A stretch of 64,000 bases of DNA from Chryseolinea lacunae (GTDB lineage Bacteria; Bacteroidota; Bacteroidia; Cytophagales; Cyclobacteriaceae): positions 310,001 through 374,000 of the forward strand of contig NZ_JAERRB010000005.1 in the NCBI RefSeq assembly GCF_016735595.1. Direction: 5' to 3'. This document shows positions 1-8,950 of the stretch, piece by piece. Both the position numbers and the translations under genes were made by a program. Under the pieces are notes generated by a model. It was not told the origin of the DNA. It searched no databases and worked only from the letters and a program-made list of their open reading frames with translations. Within the stretch, counting starts at the first letter, position 1. Every line of letters starts with the position of its first letter.

Positions 1-988
1 TCCAATAGAGATATTTCGCGTTGGTGCGGCTCACCACCACCGCTTCGGCCCCTTCGGGTTGTAGCAACGTTTCGATCACGACATCAAAATTCTTTTTTCC
101 TTCGAATGCCAGATAGGGCAACACATGCGGATTTTGTTCCGGGCCGTCAACGCGGAAAGGTTCAAGCGCGTCGAGGGTAACGATCCACGGCGACAAGGTG
201 GACGCAAAGTTTTTTCCCAGAAAAGGTCCGAGGGGAACATACTCCCACTGTTGAATGTCGCGGGCAGACCAATCGTTGAACAACGCAAACCCTGCGATGT
301 GGTCTTCGGCTTCGTGCGTGTGGATGGGATGACCCAGTTTTGTTTCACCACAGGTGATGAACGCCATCTCCACTTCAAAGTCCAGCTTGTGTGTCGACAT
401 GAACATGGGAAACTCCGAGTCGGTTTTCACCTGCCCGCGGGGCCGGCGAACCGGCGTGCCCGACACCACGATAGACGACGCGCGTCCGTGATAGCCTACC
501 GGCAAATATTTCCAGTTGGGCAGCAACGCATTTTTTGGATCGCGAAACATAGACCCCACGTTGGTGGCGTGTTCTTCGCTGCTATAGAAGTCGGTGTAGT
601 TGGGCACGCGCACAGGCAAAAGCATCTCCACATCGTGCATCGCATGCAACACCTGTTTTCGAATGTTCTCCGCCTGCAACGTGGAGTTATCGTGACGAAG
701 CAACAACGACACTTGCTCGCGAACGGCGCGGATCGTTTTTTTGCCCAGCGCAAAAAAATCATTGAGTCGCGAACGGTCGAAAACACCCGAGGGCAAATTC
801 AGATTTCTGAAATAGCCCTGGCCTTCAAGATAATGCAAGTCCAACACGTGGTCGCCAATGGCCACGCCGGCACGCGGTGTTTGATGCTGGGGCCGGAAGA
901 TTCCAAAGGGCAGGTTTTGGATGGGGAAGTCGCTGTGTGCAGCCACGGCCACCCAACTTTTCAGGCCAGGGTCGTTTGGGTTAATCAT
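1..988 (-). CDS. fahA: Fumarylacetoacetase (3' part missing at window edge)
   Basis: Last step of tyrosine/homogentisate breakdown: hydrolyses fumarylacetoacetate to fumarate and acetoacetate in the cytosol. I translated the reverse strand from the ATG at 988 and found no stop down to base 1. About 329 codons are present, compared with roughly 415-420 in the family, so the C-terminal fifth lies outside the window. Visible family blocks are DFYSSEEHATNVG (metal Asp and catalytic His), GYHGRASS, RRPRGQ, the metal-binding DFEVEMAF pair of Glu, and FNDWSARDIQQWEY followed by GPFLGKNF. It diverges from the rRNA methyltransferase at 1134; a palindrome lies between them. Family assignment is firm. 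Confidence 0.93.
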   Translation of the reverse strand, partial: MINPNDPGLKSWVAVAAHSDFPIQNLPFGIFRPQHQTPRAGVAIGDHVLDLHYLEGQGYFRNLNLPSGVFDRSRLNDFFALGKKTIRAVREQVSLLLRHDNSTLQAENIRKQVLHAMHDVEMLLPVRVPNYTDFYSSEEHATNVGSMFRDPKNALLPNWKYLPVGYHGRASSIVVSGTPVRRPRGQVKTDSEFPMFMSTHKLDFEVEMAFITCGETKLGHPIHTHEAEDHIAGFALFNDWSARDIQQWEYVPLGPFLGKNFASTLSPWIVTLDALEPFRVDGPEQNPHVLPYLAFEGKKNFDVVIETLLQPEGAEAVVVSRTNAKYLYW

Positions 989-1087
989 GGCATCCAAGGT
1001 AGCGATTTATTAAAAATGATCTTTTAGCACAGCGCCGATAAATCAACCCCAAAGCATTAATTTGCCGTGAACAAAAGATGATGCCTT

Positions 1088-1107
1088 ATACAAATCCGGT
1101 TTTGTAT
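1088..1107. promoter_or_regulatory. Palindrome in divergent promoter region
   Basis: A perfect 7-bp inverted repeat, ATACAAA and TTTGTAT, separated by six bases, lies in the 145-bp gap between divergent fahA and the rRNA methyltransferase gene. Its size and symmetry suit a dimeric regulator, but each arm also resembles part of a Bacteroidota promoter (TTTG). The function is inferred only from position and symmetry. Confidence 0.3.
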
Positions 1108-1133
1108 GGTGCACATCAACTTCCGGCCAACGC

Positions 1134-2492
1134 ATGAGTGACATCTCCTTTCCCCCGGCTTTTGAACAACGCATGCGCGAACAGCTGGGTGCGCAGTGGG
1201 CCGATTTTGAAGCTGCACACCATCAGCCATCGCCGGTGAGCATTCGCCTCAACCCGGCAAAGGTGAGCGCACCACCCGCCGGGGCTTCGTCCATTCCGTG
1301 GACGTCGCATGGATACTACCTGCACGAGCGTCCGTCGTTCACCCTTGATCCTGCATTTCACGCCGGTGCATACTATGTACAAGAAGCAAGCTCGATGTTT
1401 CTGGAGCAAGCATTCCGCCAGGTGGTGGATCCTGACAAGGCCATTCGCGTGCTCGACCTTTGTGCCGCGCCCGGAGGCAAATCCACGCACTTGCTGAGTT
1501 TACTAAACAACCAAAGCCTGCTGGTGTCTAACGAAGTGATCCGGGCACGCGCGTCTATCCTGGCAGAGAACATCCAGAAGTGGGGACACTGCAACGCTGT
1601 GGTGACACACAACGATCCACAGGATTTTCAACGACTACAGGGCTTCTTCGATGTGATGGTGGTGGATGCACCCTGCTCGGGCGAAGGACTGTTTCGCAAA
1701 GATCCCGACGCCATGCAGGAATGGTCGCCCGACAACGTGGCGCTCTGCAGCAAACGGCAACGGCGTATCCTTAGCGATGTGTGGCCCGCCCTTAAAGAAG
1801 GCGGTGTGCTCCTCTACTCCACCTGCACCTATAACGCCGACGAAAATGAAGCCAACCTCGCGTGGCTTCAACAGGAACACGGCGCCGAGTTCATTCCCTT
1901 GTTGCTCAACGAAAGCTGGGGCATTCAACGCGTGCTGCATCAGAACATTCCCGGCTATCGATTCTATCCGCACAACGTGAAGGGCGAAGGTTTTTTTATG
2001 GCAGCCGTCCGCAAAACAGAATCTACGCCGCTCAGTCGTGTCAAAAACAAAACGTCGTTCATGTCGCCTCCCAAGAAAGCAACGGAGCAACTACCGGCCT
2101 TTGTGCGTAACGTGGAGGAAAAGATGTTTATTCTGCGCAACGATCAGATCCAGTTCTTCCCAAAACATCTTGCCGGCGAAATCGAGTTTCTCACCAGAAG
2201 TCTCTACCTCCTCACGGCCGGCACCGTGATGGCAACGCTGAAACACGACAAGCTTGTGCCCGAACATCCGCTGGCGTTGTCGTTGGAATTGGAACGCGAT
2301 AATTTTTCACAACTGAATCTTGAACTTCCCGAAGCGCTGCAATATCTCCGAAAAGAAGGGATACACGTGGAGGGCGCCCGGAAAGGATTTGCCCTGATGC
2401 TCCACAACACTTTACCGCTCGGATGGATGAACGTGCTCGACAATCGCTCCAACAACCTGTATCCCTCCGACTGGCGCATCCGGAAGAGTTAA
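1134..2492 (+). CDS. RsmF/NOP2-type rRNA (cytosine-C5) methyltransferase
   Basis: SAM-dependent RNA m5C methyltransferase of the NOL1/NOP2/Sun family, 452 aa. The Rossmann core runs from about residue 100 to 300. LDLCAAPGGKSTHLL is the SAM-binding motif, VVDAPCSGEGLFRKDP carries the motif IV cysteine (PC), and LLYSTCTYNADENE carries the motif VI catalytic cysteine (TC). The roughly 150-residue C-terminal extension fits the PUA-like RNA-binding region of RsmF-type enzymes, which modify 16S rRNA. The ATG at 1134 gives the expected N-terminus, with an FxxR substrate-recognition helix and the SIRLNP block. Convergent with the MFS gene. The exact rRNA target cannot be read from sequence. Confidence 0.9.
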   Translation: MSDISFPPAFEQRMREQLGAQWADFEAAHHQPSPVSIRLNPAKVSAPPAGASSIPWTSHGYYLHERPSFTLDPAFHAGAYYVQEASSMFLEQAFRQVVDPDKAIRVLDLCAAPGGKSTHLLSLLNNQSLLVSNEVIRARASILAENIQKWGHCNAVVTHNDPQDFQRLQGFFDVMVVDAPCSGEGLFRKDPDAMQEWSPDNVALCSKRQRRILSDVWPALKEGGVLLYSTCTYNADENEANLAWLQQEHGAEFIPLLLNESWGIQRVLHQNIPGYRFYPHNVKGEGFFMAAVRKTESTPLSRVKNKTSFMSPPKKATEQLPAFVRNVEEKMFILRNDQIQFFPKHLAGEIEFLTRSLYLLTAGTVMATLKHDKLVPEHPLALSLELERDNFSQLNLELPEALQYLRKEGIHVEGARKGFALMLHNTLPLGWMNVLDNRSNNLYPSDWRIRKS

Positions 2493-2527
2493 CATTTCTT
2501 CACGCCTTTGGTCTCGGCAAACGCGCT

Positions 2528-2568
2528 AAAAAAAGAATGGCCGGCCGAACGTATCGACCGGCTCATTC
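2528..2568 (-). terminator. Intrinsic terminator of the MFS gene
   Basis: GAATGGCCGG pairs with CCGGCTCATTC (one bulged base) around a 13-nt loop. Read on the minus strand, the stem is followed by seven T residues. It lies about 30 bases past the stop of the minus-strand transporter gene and between two convergent genes. Confidence 0.65.
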
Positions 2569-2597
2569 CCCATAAACCAACCATTTGTTTATGTTAC

Positions 2598-3758
2598 TTA
2601 GAGGGCCTGCAAAACTTCCAGAATACTATCGGGCAGGGCCACACCGCTAAAGAATATACCGACACAAAAAACCTTTTCGGCAAACGTTGATTGTTTGATC
2701 GCCAACGGAAGTGCACTCACCGAAAGCGATGTAAACATCACAGTAAAAAGGATTGTCATCACAAACACCACGGCCACCGATTGAACCGTGAACACAAACA
2801 CCATGCTGACCGCGATTGCCACGGCACTGCCCCAGAACGATTTCTCAAGTCCCAGTTTGTTCACCAGGTTGCTGACCGGCCACGAGATGAGCGCCGACAG
2901 CACGAGGATGTTTACCATAATGATCTTGCCCTGCCATCCGTTGAACAATGAACCGATCTTGGCTTCGAGCACGTTGGGAAACAGGTTGAACAACACGGTG
3001 GTGGCTGTGCCCAGCACGAGCCCCATAAAAAAGATGAAAGCATAGTTCGATTTGGCCAGATCAGGTTGGGTATTCTCTTCGGGTTTTGCCTCCTTGTTTT
3101 CGCTGGTCGTGAAAAGCGTTAGCGAATTTTTCTTGAGGGCTATGCCCGAGATGAACACCACCAGCCCGCCGCTGATGAACGTGAGCGGCGCACCCACATA
3201 GTCGATGATGTCGACAATGACGGGTTCCACAGCATAGATAAGATTGGCTACAATGGTGAGTATGGCCATGGCGCGTGGCAATTTGTCAATGGGCGAAAAC
3301 AGTTCCATGGTCGACAGCGCCGGGCTGGTGAAAATGCTCATGGCAATGAGCCAGAAGATAATGAGCACGGGCAGTATCCAGCGGAAAATCTCGCCGGGGT
3401 TGCTGAACAAGGTGAAGGCCACGGCCATGAACACCATAGACGCAAAGCTAATGCCCGCAGAAATTACCGGAATGCGATGGCCTTGCTCAAGCCGGTAGCG
3501 GTCGCCAAGCTTTCCGGCCACGGGCGGGGTAACAATAAGAATGATGCCCTGGGCGATGGCGAGCAACAGGGTGTAGTTTTTGAAATGAAATTGTTCGAGG
3601 AGCTTGGGTTGATAGTTCTGGTAGGCAATCCACCCGATCACAATGGAGCCATAGAGGGCCACGAGGCTCCAGAGCTGCTTCCATTGGATTGTGTTTCTTT
3701 CGGATGAGGTCAGCGCAATGGCTTTCATGGTCTTGCGTTCAGTTGGTTGGGTTGACAT
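2598..3758 (-). CDS. MFS-type membrane transporter
   Basis: Polytopic inner-membrane protein of 386 aa with about 11-12 hydrophobic segments and the MFS loop motif GKLGDRYR after the second segment (G-x-x-x-D-R). Runs such as VALYGSIVIGWIAY and GIILIVTPPVAG mark the first helices. The substrate cannot be read. An in-frame extension exists to 3866, but it is hydrophilic and falls 18 bases from the divergent valS start. I therefore take the ATG at 3758; MKAIAL at 3728 is an alternative. The gene ends at a hairpin with a T-run. Confidence 0.8.
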   Translation of the reverse strand: MSTQPTERKTMKAIALTSSERNTIQWKQLWSLVALYGSIVIGWIAYQNYQPKLLEQFHFKNYTLLLAIAQGIILIVTPPVAGKLGDRYRLEQGHRIPVISAGISFASMVFMAVAFTLFSNPGEIFRWILPVLIIFWLIAMSIFTSPALSTMELFSPIDKLPRAMAILTIVANLIYAVEPVIVDIIDYVGAPLTFISGGLVVFISGIALKKNSLTLFTTSENKEAKPEENTQPDLAKSNYAFIFFMGLVLGTATTVLFNLFPNVLEAKIGSLFNGWQGKIIMVNILVLSALISWPVSNLVNKLGLEKSFWGSAVAIAVSMVFVFTVQSVAVVFVMTILFTVMFTSLSVSALPLAIKQSTFAEKVFCVGIFFSGVALPDSILEVLQAL

Positions 3759-3884
3759 AGCGATATACGAAGTGTTTAGGGGTGTCGGATTTCGAAGGTC
3801 AGAGATTCCGTTATTCAGGCCATTTTCTTTATTTTTACGCCCATTTTCAACCCATTTATAAACCACTGCACCCCGCGTCGCCTC

Positions 3885-6518
3885 ATGCTATCAACCAAAT
3901 ACAATCCTGCCGAAGTAGAAAATAAGTGGTACAGCTATTGGATGGAGCATGGCTTTTTCCATTCGGAACCCCATGCTGACAAAGAACCATATTGTATCGT
4001 CATACCCCCCCCAAACGTAACCGGTGTGTTGCACATGGGCCACATGCTGAACAATACCATCCAGGACATCCTGGTGCGTCGCGCGCGCATGCAGGGCAAG
4101 GAGGCTTGTTGGGTGCCGGGAACCGACCACGCGTCCATCGCCACCGAAGCCAAGGTAGTGGCCATGTTGCGCGAACGCGGCATCAAAAAGTCGGACCTGA
4201 CCCGGGAGGAATTTCTGAAATATGCCTGGGAATGGAAAGAGAAATATGGCGGCATCATCCTGGAACAGCTAAAAAAACTGGGCGCCTCATGCGACTGGGA
4301 CCGTACCAAGTTCACGATGGACCCGGACTATTACGACGCCGTGATCGACGTGTTTATCGACCTCTATAACAAAGGCAACATCTACCGCGGCCTGCGCATG
4401 GTGAACTGGGACCCCGCCGGAAAAACCGCCCTGTCAGACGACGAGGTGATTCACCGCGATGTGCCCTCGAAATTGTATTACATCAACTATCCCATCGAAG
4501 GCAGCCCCAACGAATTTGTGACCATCGCCACCGTGCGTCCGGAAACCATTATGGCCGACGCGGCCATTTGTGTGAACCCGAACGACGAACGCTATAAACA
4601 CCTGAAAGGAAAGAAGGCCATCATCCCCCTTATCGACCGGGCCATCCCCATCATCGAAGACGAGTATGTGGCCATGGACTTTGGAACCGGCTGCCTCAAG
4701 GTGACGCCCGCCCACGACATGAACGACAACGCCCTGGGCTTGAAACACAACCTGGAGGTGATCGACATCCTGAACGAAGACGGCACACTGAACGACAAAG
4801 CCCGGATCTTTATCGGCGAAGACCGTTTCATTGCCCGCAAAAAAATCGGCAAGGCGCTCGACGAAAAAGGATACCTGCAAAAAATGGAAGACTACACCAG
4901 CCACGTGGGCTTCTCGGAGCGCACCGACGCGGTGATCGAGCCCCGTCTGTCGCTGCAATGGTTTTTGAAAATGCAGGACATCACCAAGCCCGCACTGCAG
5001 CACGTGATGAACGACGACATTCAGCTTATCCCGCCAAAGTTCAAGAACACCTACAACCACTGGATGTCGAACGTGCGCGACTGGTGCATCTCGCGTCAGT
5101 TGTGGTGGGGACATCGCATTCCGGCGTGGTATGATCAGGAAGGATTTTATGTTGTTGCCAAGACCGAAGCCGAAGCGTTGAAAGTATACGCCGAGAAAAA
5201 GCCCGGTGCTAAAACACCCGTGCTCACACAAGAAAGCGATGTGCTCGACACGTGGTTCTCCAGCTGGCTCTGGCCCATCGCCGTGTTCGACACATCGGTG
5301 TTTAAAGGCGATGGCAACAAAGGCAACACGGATCTTAACTACTACTATCCAACCAATGATTTGGTGACGGCTCCCGAGATTCTTTTCTTCTGGGTGGCGC
5401 GCATGATCATTGCCGGCTATGAATATCGCGGCGACATGCCGTTCAAGAATGTTTACCTCACGGGAATTGTGCGCGACAAACAGGGACGAAAGATGTCGAA
5501 GTCGTTGGGCAACTCGCCCGATCCCCTGGACCTCATCGCCACGTCCGGGGCGGACGCCGTGCGCACGGGCATGCTGTTTAGCTCGCCCGCGGGCAATGAT
5601 TTGTTGTATGACGAAAAACTGATTGAGCAAGGCCGCAACTTCGCCAACAAGATCTGGAATGCCTTCAGGCTTGTGAAGGGTTGGACCATCGACGCGGGCA
5701 TTGCCCAGCCGGAAGAAAATAAAGTTGCCATTCAGTGGTTCGAATCAAAATTCAACACGTCGCTGGCAGAGTTGAACGACCACTTCGGAAAGTTCAGAAT
5801 GTCGGATGCGTTGATGACTGCGTACAAGCTCGTTTGGACGGACTTTTGCGCCTGGTACCTGGAGATGGTTAAACCCGAATTCGAAAAGCCCATCGATGCC
5901 GCCACGTATGCCTCAACCGTTGATTTCTTCGAGCGACAGCTACGCGCGCTTCACCCGTTCATGCCCTTCATTACCGAAGAGCTGTGGCACGAGTTGAAAG
6001 ACCGTTCGGAAGGCGACTGCATCATTGTAGCGCCATGGCCCGCCGAAGGAAAACAGACCGCCTCCATCCTTGAAGAAGGCGCATTTGCTTTCGAGGTGAT
6101 CACCGAAATCAGAAACTTCCGCAATGGCAAAGGCATTTCCCCAAAGGATGCGCTGAAGCTGATTGTGAAGCAGGGCGATGGCATTGCGATACAATCCTTC
6201 TGGCCCATCGTGAAGAAACTTTCCAACGTGAGTGAGGTTTCGTTCACACAAGAAAAAGCAAACGCCTCCGGCTTCATCGCCAGATCGACCGAATTCTTCA
6301 TCCCTGTTGAAGGTAAGATCGATGTCGAAAAAGAGCGCGAAGCCCTGCAAAAGAAATTGGACTACGAGCTTGGGCTACTGGCAAAGCTGGACCAAAAACT
6401 TTCGAATGAGAACTTTGTGAACAGCGCAAAACCTCAGGTTGTTGAACTGGAGCGCAAGAAAAAATCAGATACGGAAGCTAGAATCAAATCATTGCGGGAA
6501 AGCCTCGAACGACTTTAG
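3885..6518 (+). CDS. valS: Valine--tRNA ligase
   Basis: Class I aminoacyl-tRNA synthetase charging tRNA-Val, 877 aa, the normal length for bacterial ValRS. The HIGH-type motif is [12 protein letters not shown] (residues about 42-53). The CP1 editing domain follows, with [10 protein letters not shown] and the [12 protein letters not shown] block. The KMSKS loop is [14 protein letters not shown], and an anticodon-binding helical domain comes next. The last 70 residues form the arginine/lysine-rich coiled coil typical of ValRS ([10 protein letters not shown] to the end). Its stop codon overlaps that of the convergent secreted protein by 4 bp. Essential housekeeping gene with no anomalies. Confidence 0.98.
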   Translation: MLSTKYNPAEVENKWYSYWMEHGFFHSEPHADKEPYCIVIPPPNVTGVLHMGHMLNNTIQDILVRRARMQGKEACWVPGTDHASIATEAKVVAMLRERGIKKSDLTREEFLKYAWEWKEKYGGIILEQLKKLGASCDWDRTKFTMDPDYYDAVIDVFIDLYNKGNIYRGLRMVNWDPAGKTALSDDEVIHRDVPSKLYYINYPIEGSPNEFVTIATVRPETIMADAAICVNPNDERYKHLKGKKAIIPLIDRAIPIIEDEYVAMDFGTGCLKVTPAHDMNDNALGLKHNLEVIDILNEDGTLNDKARIFIGEDRFIARKKIGKALDEKGYLQKMEDYTSHVGFSERTDAVIEPRLSLQWFLKMQDITKPALQHVMNDDIQLIPPKFKNTYNHWMSNVRDWCISRQLWWGHRIPAWYDQEGFYVVAKTEAEALKVYAEKKPGAKTPVLTQESDVLDTWFSSWLWPIAVFDTSVFKGDGNKGNTDLNYYYPTNDLVTAPEILFFWVARMIIAGYEYRGDMPFKNVYLTGIVRDKQGRKMSKSLGNSPDPLDLIATSGADAVRTGMLFSSPAGNDLLYDEKLIEQGRNFANKIWNAFRLVKGWTIDAGIAQPEENKVAIQWFESKFNTSLAELNDHFGKFRMSDALMTAYKLVWTDFCAWYLEMVKPEFEKPIDAATYASTVDFFERQLRALHPFMPFITEELWHELKDRSEGDCIIVAPWPAEGKQTASILEEGAFAFEVITEIRNFRNGKGISPKDALKLIVKQGDGIAIQSFWPIVKKLSNVSEVSFTQEKANASGFIARSTEFFIPVEGKIDVEKEREALQKKLDYELGLLAKLDQKLSNENFVNSAKPQVVELERKKKSDTEARIKSLRESLERL

Positions 6519-7252
6519 TTCGAGGCGACCAGCGTGTTGTAATAGGCAAAGACTGATTTCAGATCGTTTTCCTTGGAAAGCGACAGGTCTTTTTCTTTGA
6601 TGTATTGCTCAACGGCGGTGGCTTTGTCGCCAAACACCGGAAGCAGTTTCTTTTTCGACGAGGGCACTTCGAGCGCCGTGCTTCCTTTGAGGTAGAACAA
6701 CGTGGATTCTTTCATGATCTTGTCATCGCGGTTGCCCACGTTCAGTACGGCGTTGTAGTCTGCCTTTTTAACATACACCGTCATCCGCTTCAGCAACGTC
6801 ACCGATCCTTCGGCCATCACTTCAAAGAAGCCTTTCAGGGGCGCTTTGCTTTCCGTCAAAAAGTCCTTCGCGTTCACAAAATACGTCGGCTCTTTCGACA
6901 CGGAATCGATCCACACAAAACTCTTGATCAATTTGGAGGGCATGACCCGCACACCATTTTTTCCACGCAACTCCACCTCGTCGGCATAGATATCGTAGCG
7001 GGCCGGGAAACCTTCTACCATCTTGTCGGTATAGAGCAACAACGACGTGGGGCTCCAGTACAACTTATAATATGTATCGCCGATAACCTGTGGCGGAGGC
7101 ATGGGTATGCCGTAAAGAATATCTTTGTTTGTCGATATGGCGTCCAGTTGCTGCAAGGTGTTTTGTGCACGCATGTTGCTGGGCAAAACAGTCTGTGCAT
7201 AGCTTGCCGCACAAAGTGCCACGAGCACGACTACGAGTAATTGTTTTTTCAT
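6515..7252 (-). CDS. Secreted hypothetical protein
   Basis: A 245-aa exported protein of unknown function. [20 protein letters not shown] is a clear Sec signal peptide with a likely cleavage after AQ. The mature part is beta-rich with no catalytic motif I recognise. The segment [20 protein letters not shown] and the following [19 protein letters not shown] resemble proteins of uncharacterised Bacteroidota families. I start at the ATG at 7252 because the six codons before it lie ahead of the signal peptide. It lies downstream of and co-directional with ald but 44 bp away, and overlaps the valS stop. Confidence 0.75.
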   Translation of the reverse strand: MKKQLLVVVLVALCAASYAQTVLPSNMRAQNTLQQLDAISTNKDILYGIPMPPPQVIGDTYYKLYWSPTSLLLYTDKMVEGFPARYDIYADEVELRGKNGVRVMPSKLIKSFVWIDSVSKEPTYFVNAKDFLTESKAPLKGFFEVMAEGSVTLLKRMTVYVKKADYNAVLNVGNRDDKIMKESTLFYLKGSTALEVPSSKKKLLPVFGDKATAVEQYIKEKDLSLSKENDLKSVFAYYNTLVASN

Positions 7253-7296
7253 AGGTTGGGGAATTTGCATGTATCGTATTCTAACGTCAGGTATAC

Positions 7297-8520
7297 TCAG
7301 AACCTTGCGGCCATCAGGAGTTCAATGTTTTTATATTTCAATCCAAACTTGCGGGCCACGTGTTCGTTGGTGAGTCCGCCTTTGTAGGTGTAGACGCCCT
7401 TCATAAACCACTTGTGCGAAAAGATCATCGCCTCCACGCCGCCTTCTTCTGACGCGCGCAATATGGTGGGTGTGAAAATATTGCTCAACGCGTTGGCCGC
7501 AGTGTGGGCCACGCGCGACGCCACGTTGGGCACGCAATAGTGAATGACGCCGTGCTTCCGGAAGATGGGCTTGCTCAGTGTGGTGATCTCTGATGTCTCC
7601 ACACAACCACCCTGATCGATGCTGAGGTCGATAATAAGTGAATCAACCTTCATCTGCGCCACCATTTCTTCGGTGATGACGTGGCGGGGCCGGCCCTTCT
7701 CGGCGCGCAACGCTCCCACCACCACATCGGCAGTTTTCAGCGTGTCGCTCAGCGTTATTGTGTCGATGGTAGACGTGTAGATCTGTTGTCCCAAAAGGTG
7801 TTTGATGCGGCGAAGTTTGTAGAGGTGGTTGTCGAACACCTGCACGTCGGCACCCAACCCGAGGGCTGCGCGCACAGCATATTCGGCCACCGTGCCCGCA
7901 CCGATGATGACCACCTTGGTGGGTGGCACGCCGGTGATGCCGCCGAGGATAACCCCCTTGCCGCTATTGGCTGTGCTGAGATATTCTGACGCGATGAGCA
8001 GCACACTGCTGCCCGCAATCTCGCTCATGGCGCGAACAATGGGCATGCCCCCTACTTTGTCTTCGATAAACTCGTAGGCCAGGGCTGTAATTTTTTTCTT
8101 GGTGAGTGCCTGCAGACTTTCCACTTTCAGTTGGCCGAGTTGCAACGCCGAGATGAGCGTTTGCCCCGCGTGCATCAGTTCGATTTCTTCCAGCGTGGGC
8201 GGTTCGATTTTGAGGATCACGTCGGCCTGGTATACTTCCTGCGGTGAATACACAATCTTGGCACCCGCGTCGCTGTATTGTTTGTCGGAAAACTTGGAGC
8301 CGTTGCCGGCCTTGGCTTCCACCCACACTTCGTGGCCGTTGTTCACCAGCAGGGCCACGGCATCGGGCGTGAGGCTGATGCGGTTTTCCTGCAGGGAAAT
8401 TTCTTTGGGCAACCCGATAAAAAACGTATGCCGTCTCTTGCGCACTTCGAGCAGTTGCTCTTGCGGATGCAGGCTCGCTTTGGCCAGGGCTTCAAACCCT
8501 GTTTTCTTCTTCTCGCTCAT
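7297..8520 (-). CDS. ald: Alanine dehydrogenase (AlaDH/PNT family)
   Basis: NAD-dependent oxidative deamination of L-alanine to pyruvate and ammonia, or the reverse; cytosolic, 407 aa. GLPKEISLQENRISLTPDAV is the N-terminal family signature with the substrate-binding Arg and Lys region. KVVIIGAGTVAEYAVRAA is the Rossmann nucleotide loop, and HYCVPNVASRVAHTAANALS is the conserved C-terminal block. The first about 30 residues extend beyond usual AlaDH and are common in Bacteroidota versions. Its start lies inside tsaE (29-bp overlap), so it is probably translated from the porX-tsaE-ald message. A transhydrogenase alpha-like role is possible but no beta subunit is nearby. Confidence 0.9.
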   Translation of the reverse strand: MSEKKKTGFEALAKASLHPQEQLLEVRKRRHTFFIGLPKEISLQENRISLTPDAVALLVNNGHEVWVEAKAGNGSKFSDKQYSDAGAKIVYSPQEVYQADVILKIEPPTLEEIELMHAGQTLISALQLGQLKVESLQALTKKKITALAYEFIEDKVGGMPIVRAMSEIAGSSVLLIASEYLSTANSGKGVILGGITGVPPTKVVIIGAGTVAEYAVRAALGLGADVQVFDNHLYKLRRIKHLLGQQIYTSTIDTITLSDTLKTADVVVGALRAEKGRPRHVITEEMVAQMKVDSLIIDLSIDQGGCVETSEITTLSKPIFRKHGVIHYCVPNVASRVAHTAANALSNIFTPTILRASEEGGVEAMIFSHKWFMKGVYTYKGGLTNEHVARKFGLKYKNIELLMAARF

Positions 8521-8950
8521 GGACTGAAATCACTATGGTTCGTTCTGTATTATTTTCAACCTGGATGGAAACTTTTGCACGGCGCCCGGGAATGAGCGAC
8601 GGAATTTTTTCCGGCCATTCAATGAAGCAAGGATAGCCTGAATAAAAATATTCCTCCGTCCCAATGTCATACGCCTCGGCTTCGTGCTTTATTCTGTAAA
8701 AGTCAAAATGATATATTTTTGAATGCTCCCGGGTTTCGTATTCGTTCACAATCGAAAACGTGGGGCTGCTCATGGCTTCTTCCACACCGGCGGCGCGGCA
8801 TATGGCTTTGATGAAGGTGGTTTTGCCCGACCCCATTTCGCCATGAAAAAGCCACACCGGAATCGTGTTCAATCGCTTCACCACTTCTTTCGCCACGTCC
8901 GCCAAATCCGATTGTGTCACGGAACGAAACACCGCTTCCTCCGGCATCAT
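8492..8950 (-). CDS. tsaE: tRNA threonylcarbamoyladenosine biosynthesis ATPase TsaE
   Basis: P-loop ATPase that works with TsaB and TsaD in forming t6A at position 37 of ANN-decoding tRNAs. 152 aa, the usual size. GEMGSGKTTFIKAI is the Walker A motif near residue 39, SSPTFSIVNEYE is the switch-like block, HFDFYRI follows, and CFIEWPEKI is the Walker B-like segment. The ATG at 8950 overlaps the porX stop by 4 bp (ATGA), and its 3' end runs 29 bp into ald, so the three genes are translationally coupled. The porX-tsaE-ald order recurs in Bacteroidota, to my knowledge. Confidence 0.95.
   Translation of the reverse strand: MMPEEAVFRSVTQSDLADVAKEVVKRLNTIPVWLFHGEMGSGKTTFIKAICRAAGVEEAMSSPTFSIVNEYETREHSKIYHFDFYRIKHEAEAYDIGTEEYFYSGYPCFIEWPEKIPSLIPGRRAKVSIQVENNTERTIVISVHEREEENRV

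Noticed and set aside
125-1027. A long plus-strand frame (300 codons) across the first kilobase
   Set aside because: It is antisense to a clear fumarylacetoacetase on the minus strand and has skewed composition (His/Arg/Val-rich).
3759-3866. N-terminal extension of the MFS gene
   Set aside because: Polar, not part of the family, and reaches almost to the divergent valS start.
4434-5630. 398-codon minus-strand frame
   Set aside because: Antisense shadow of valS, made open by GC-rich codon use; no family motif.
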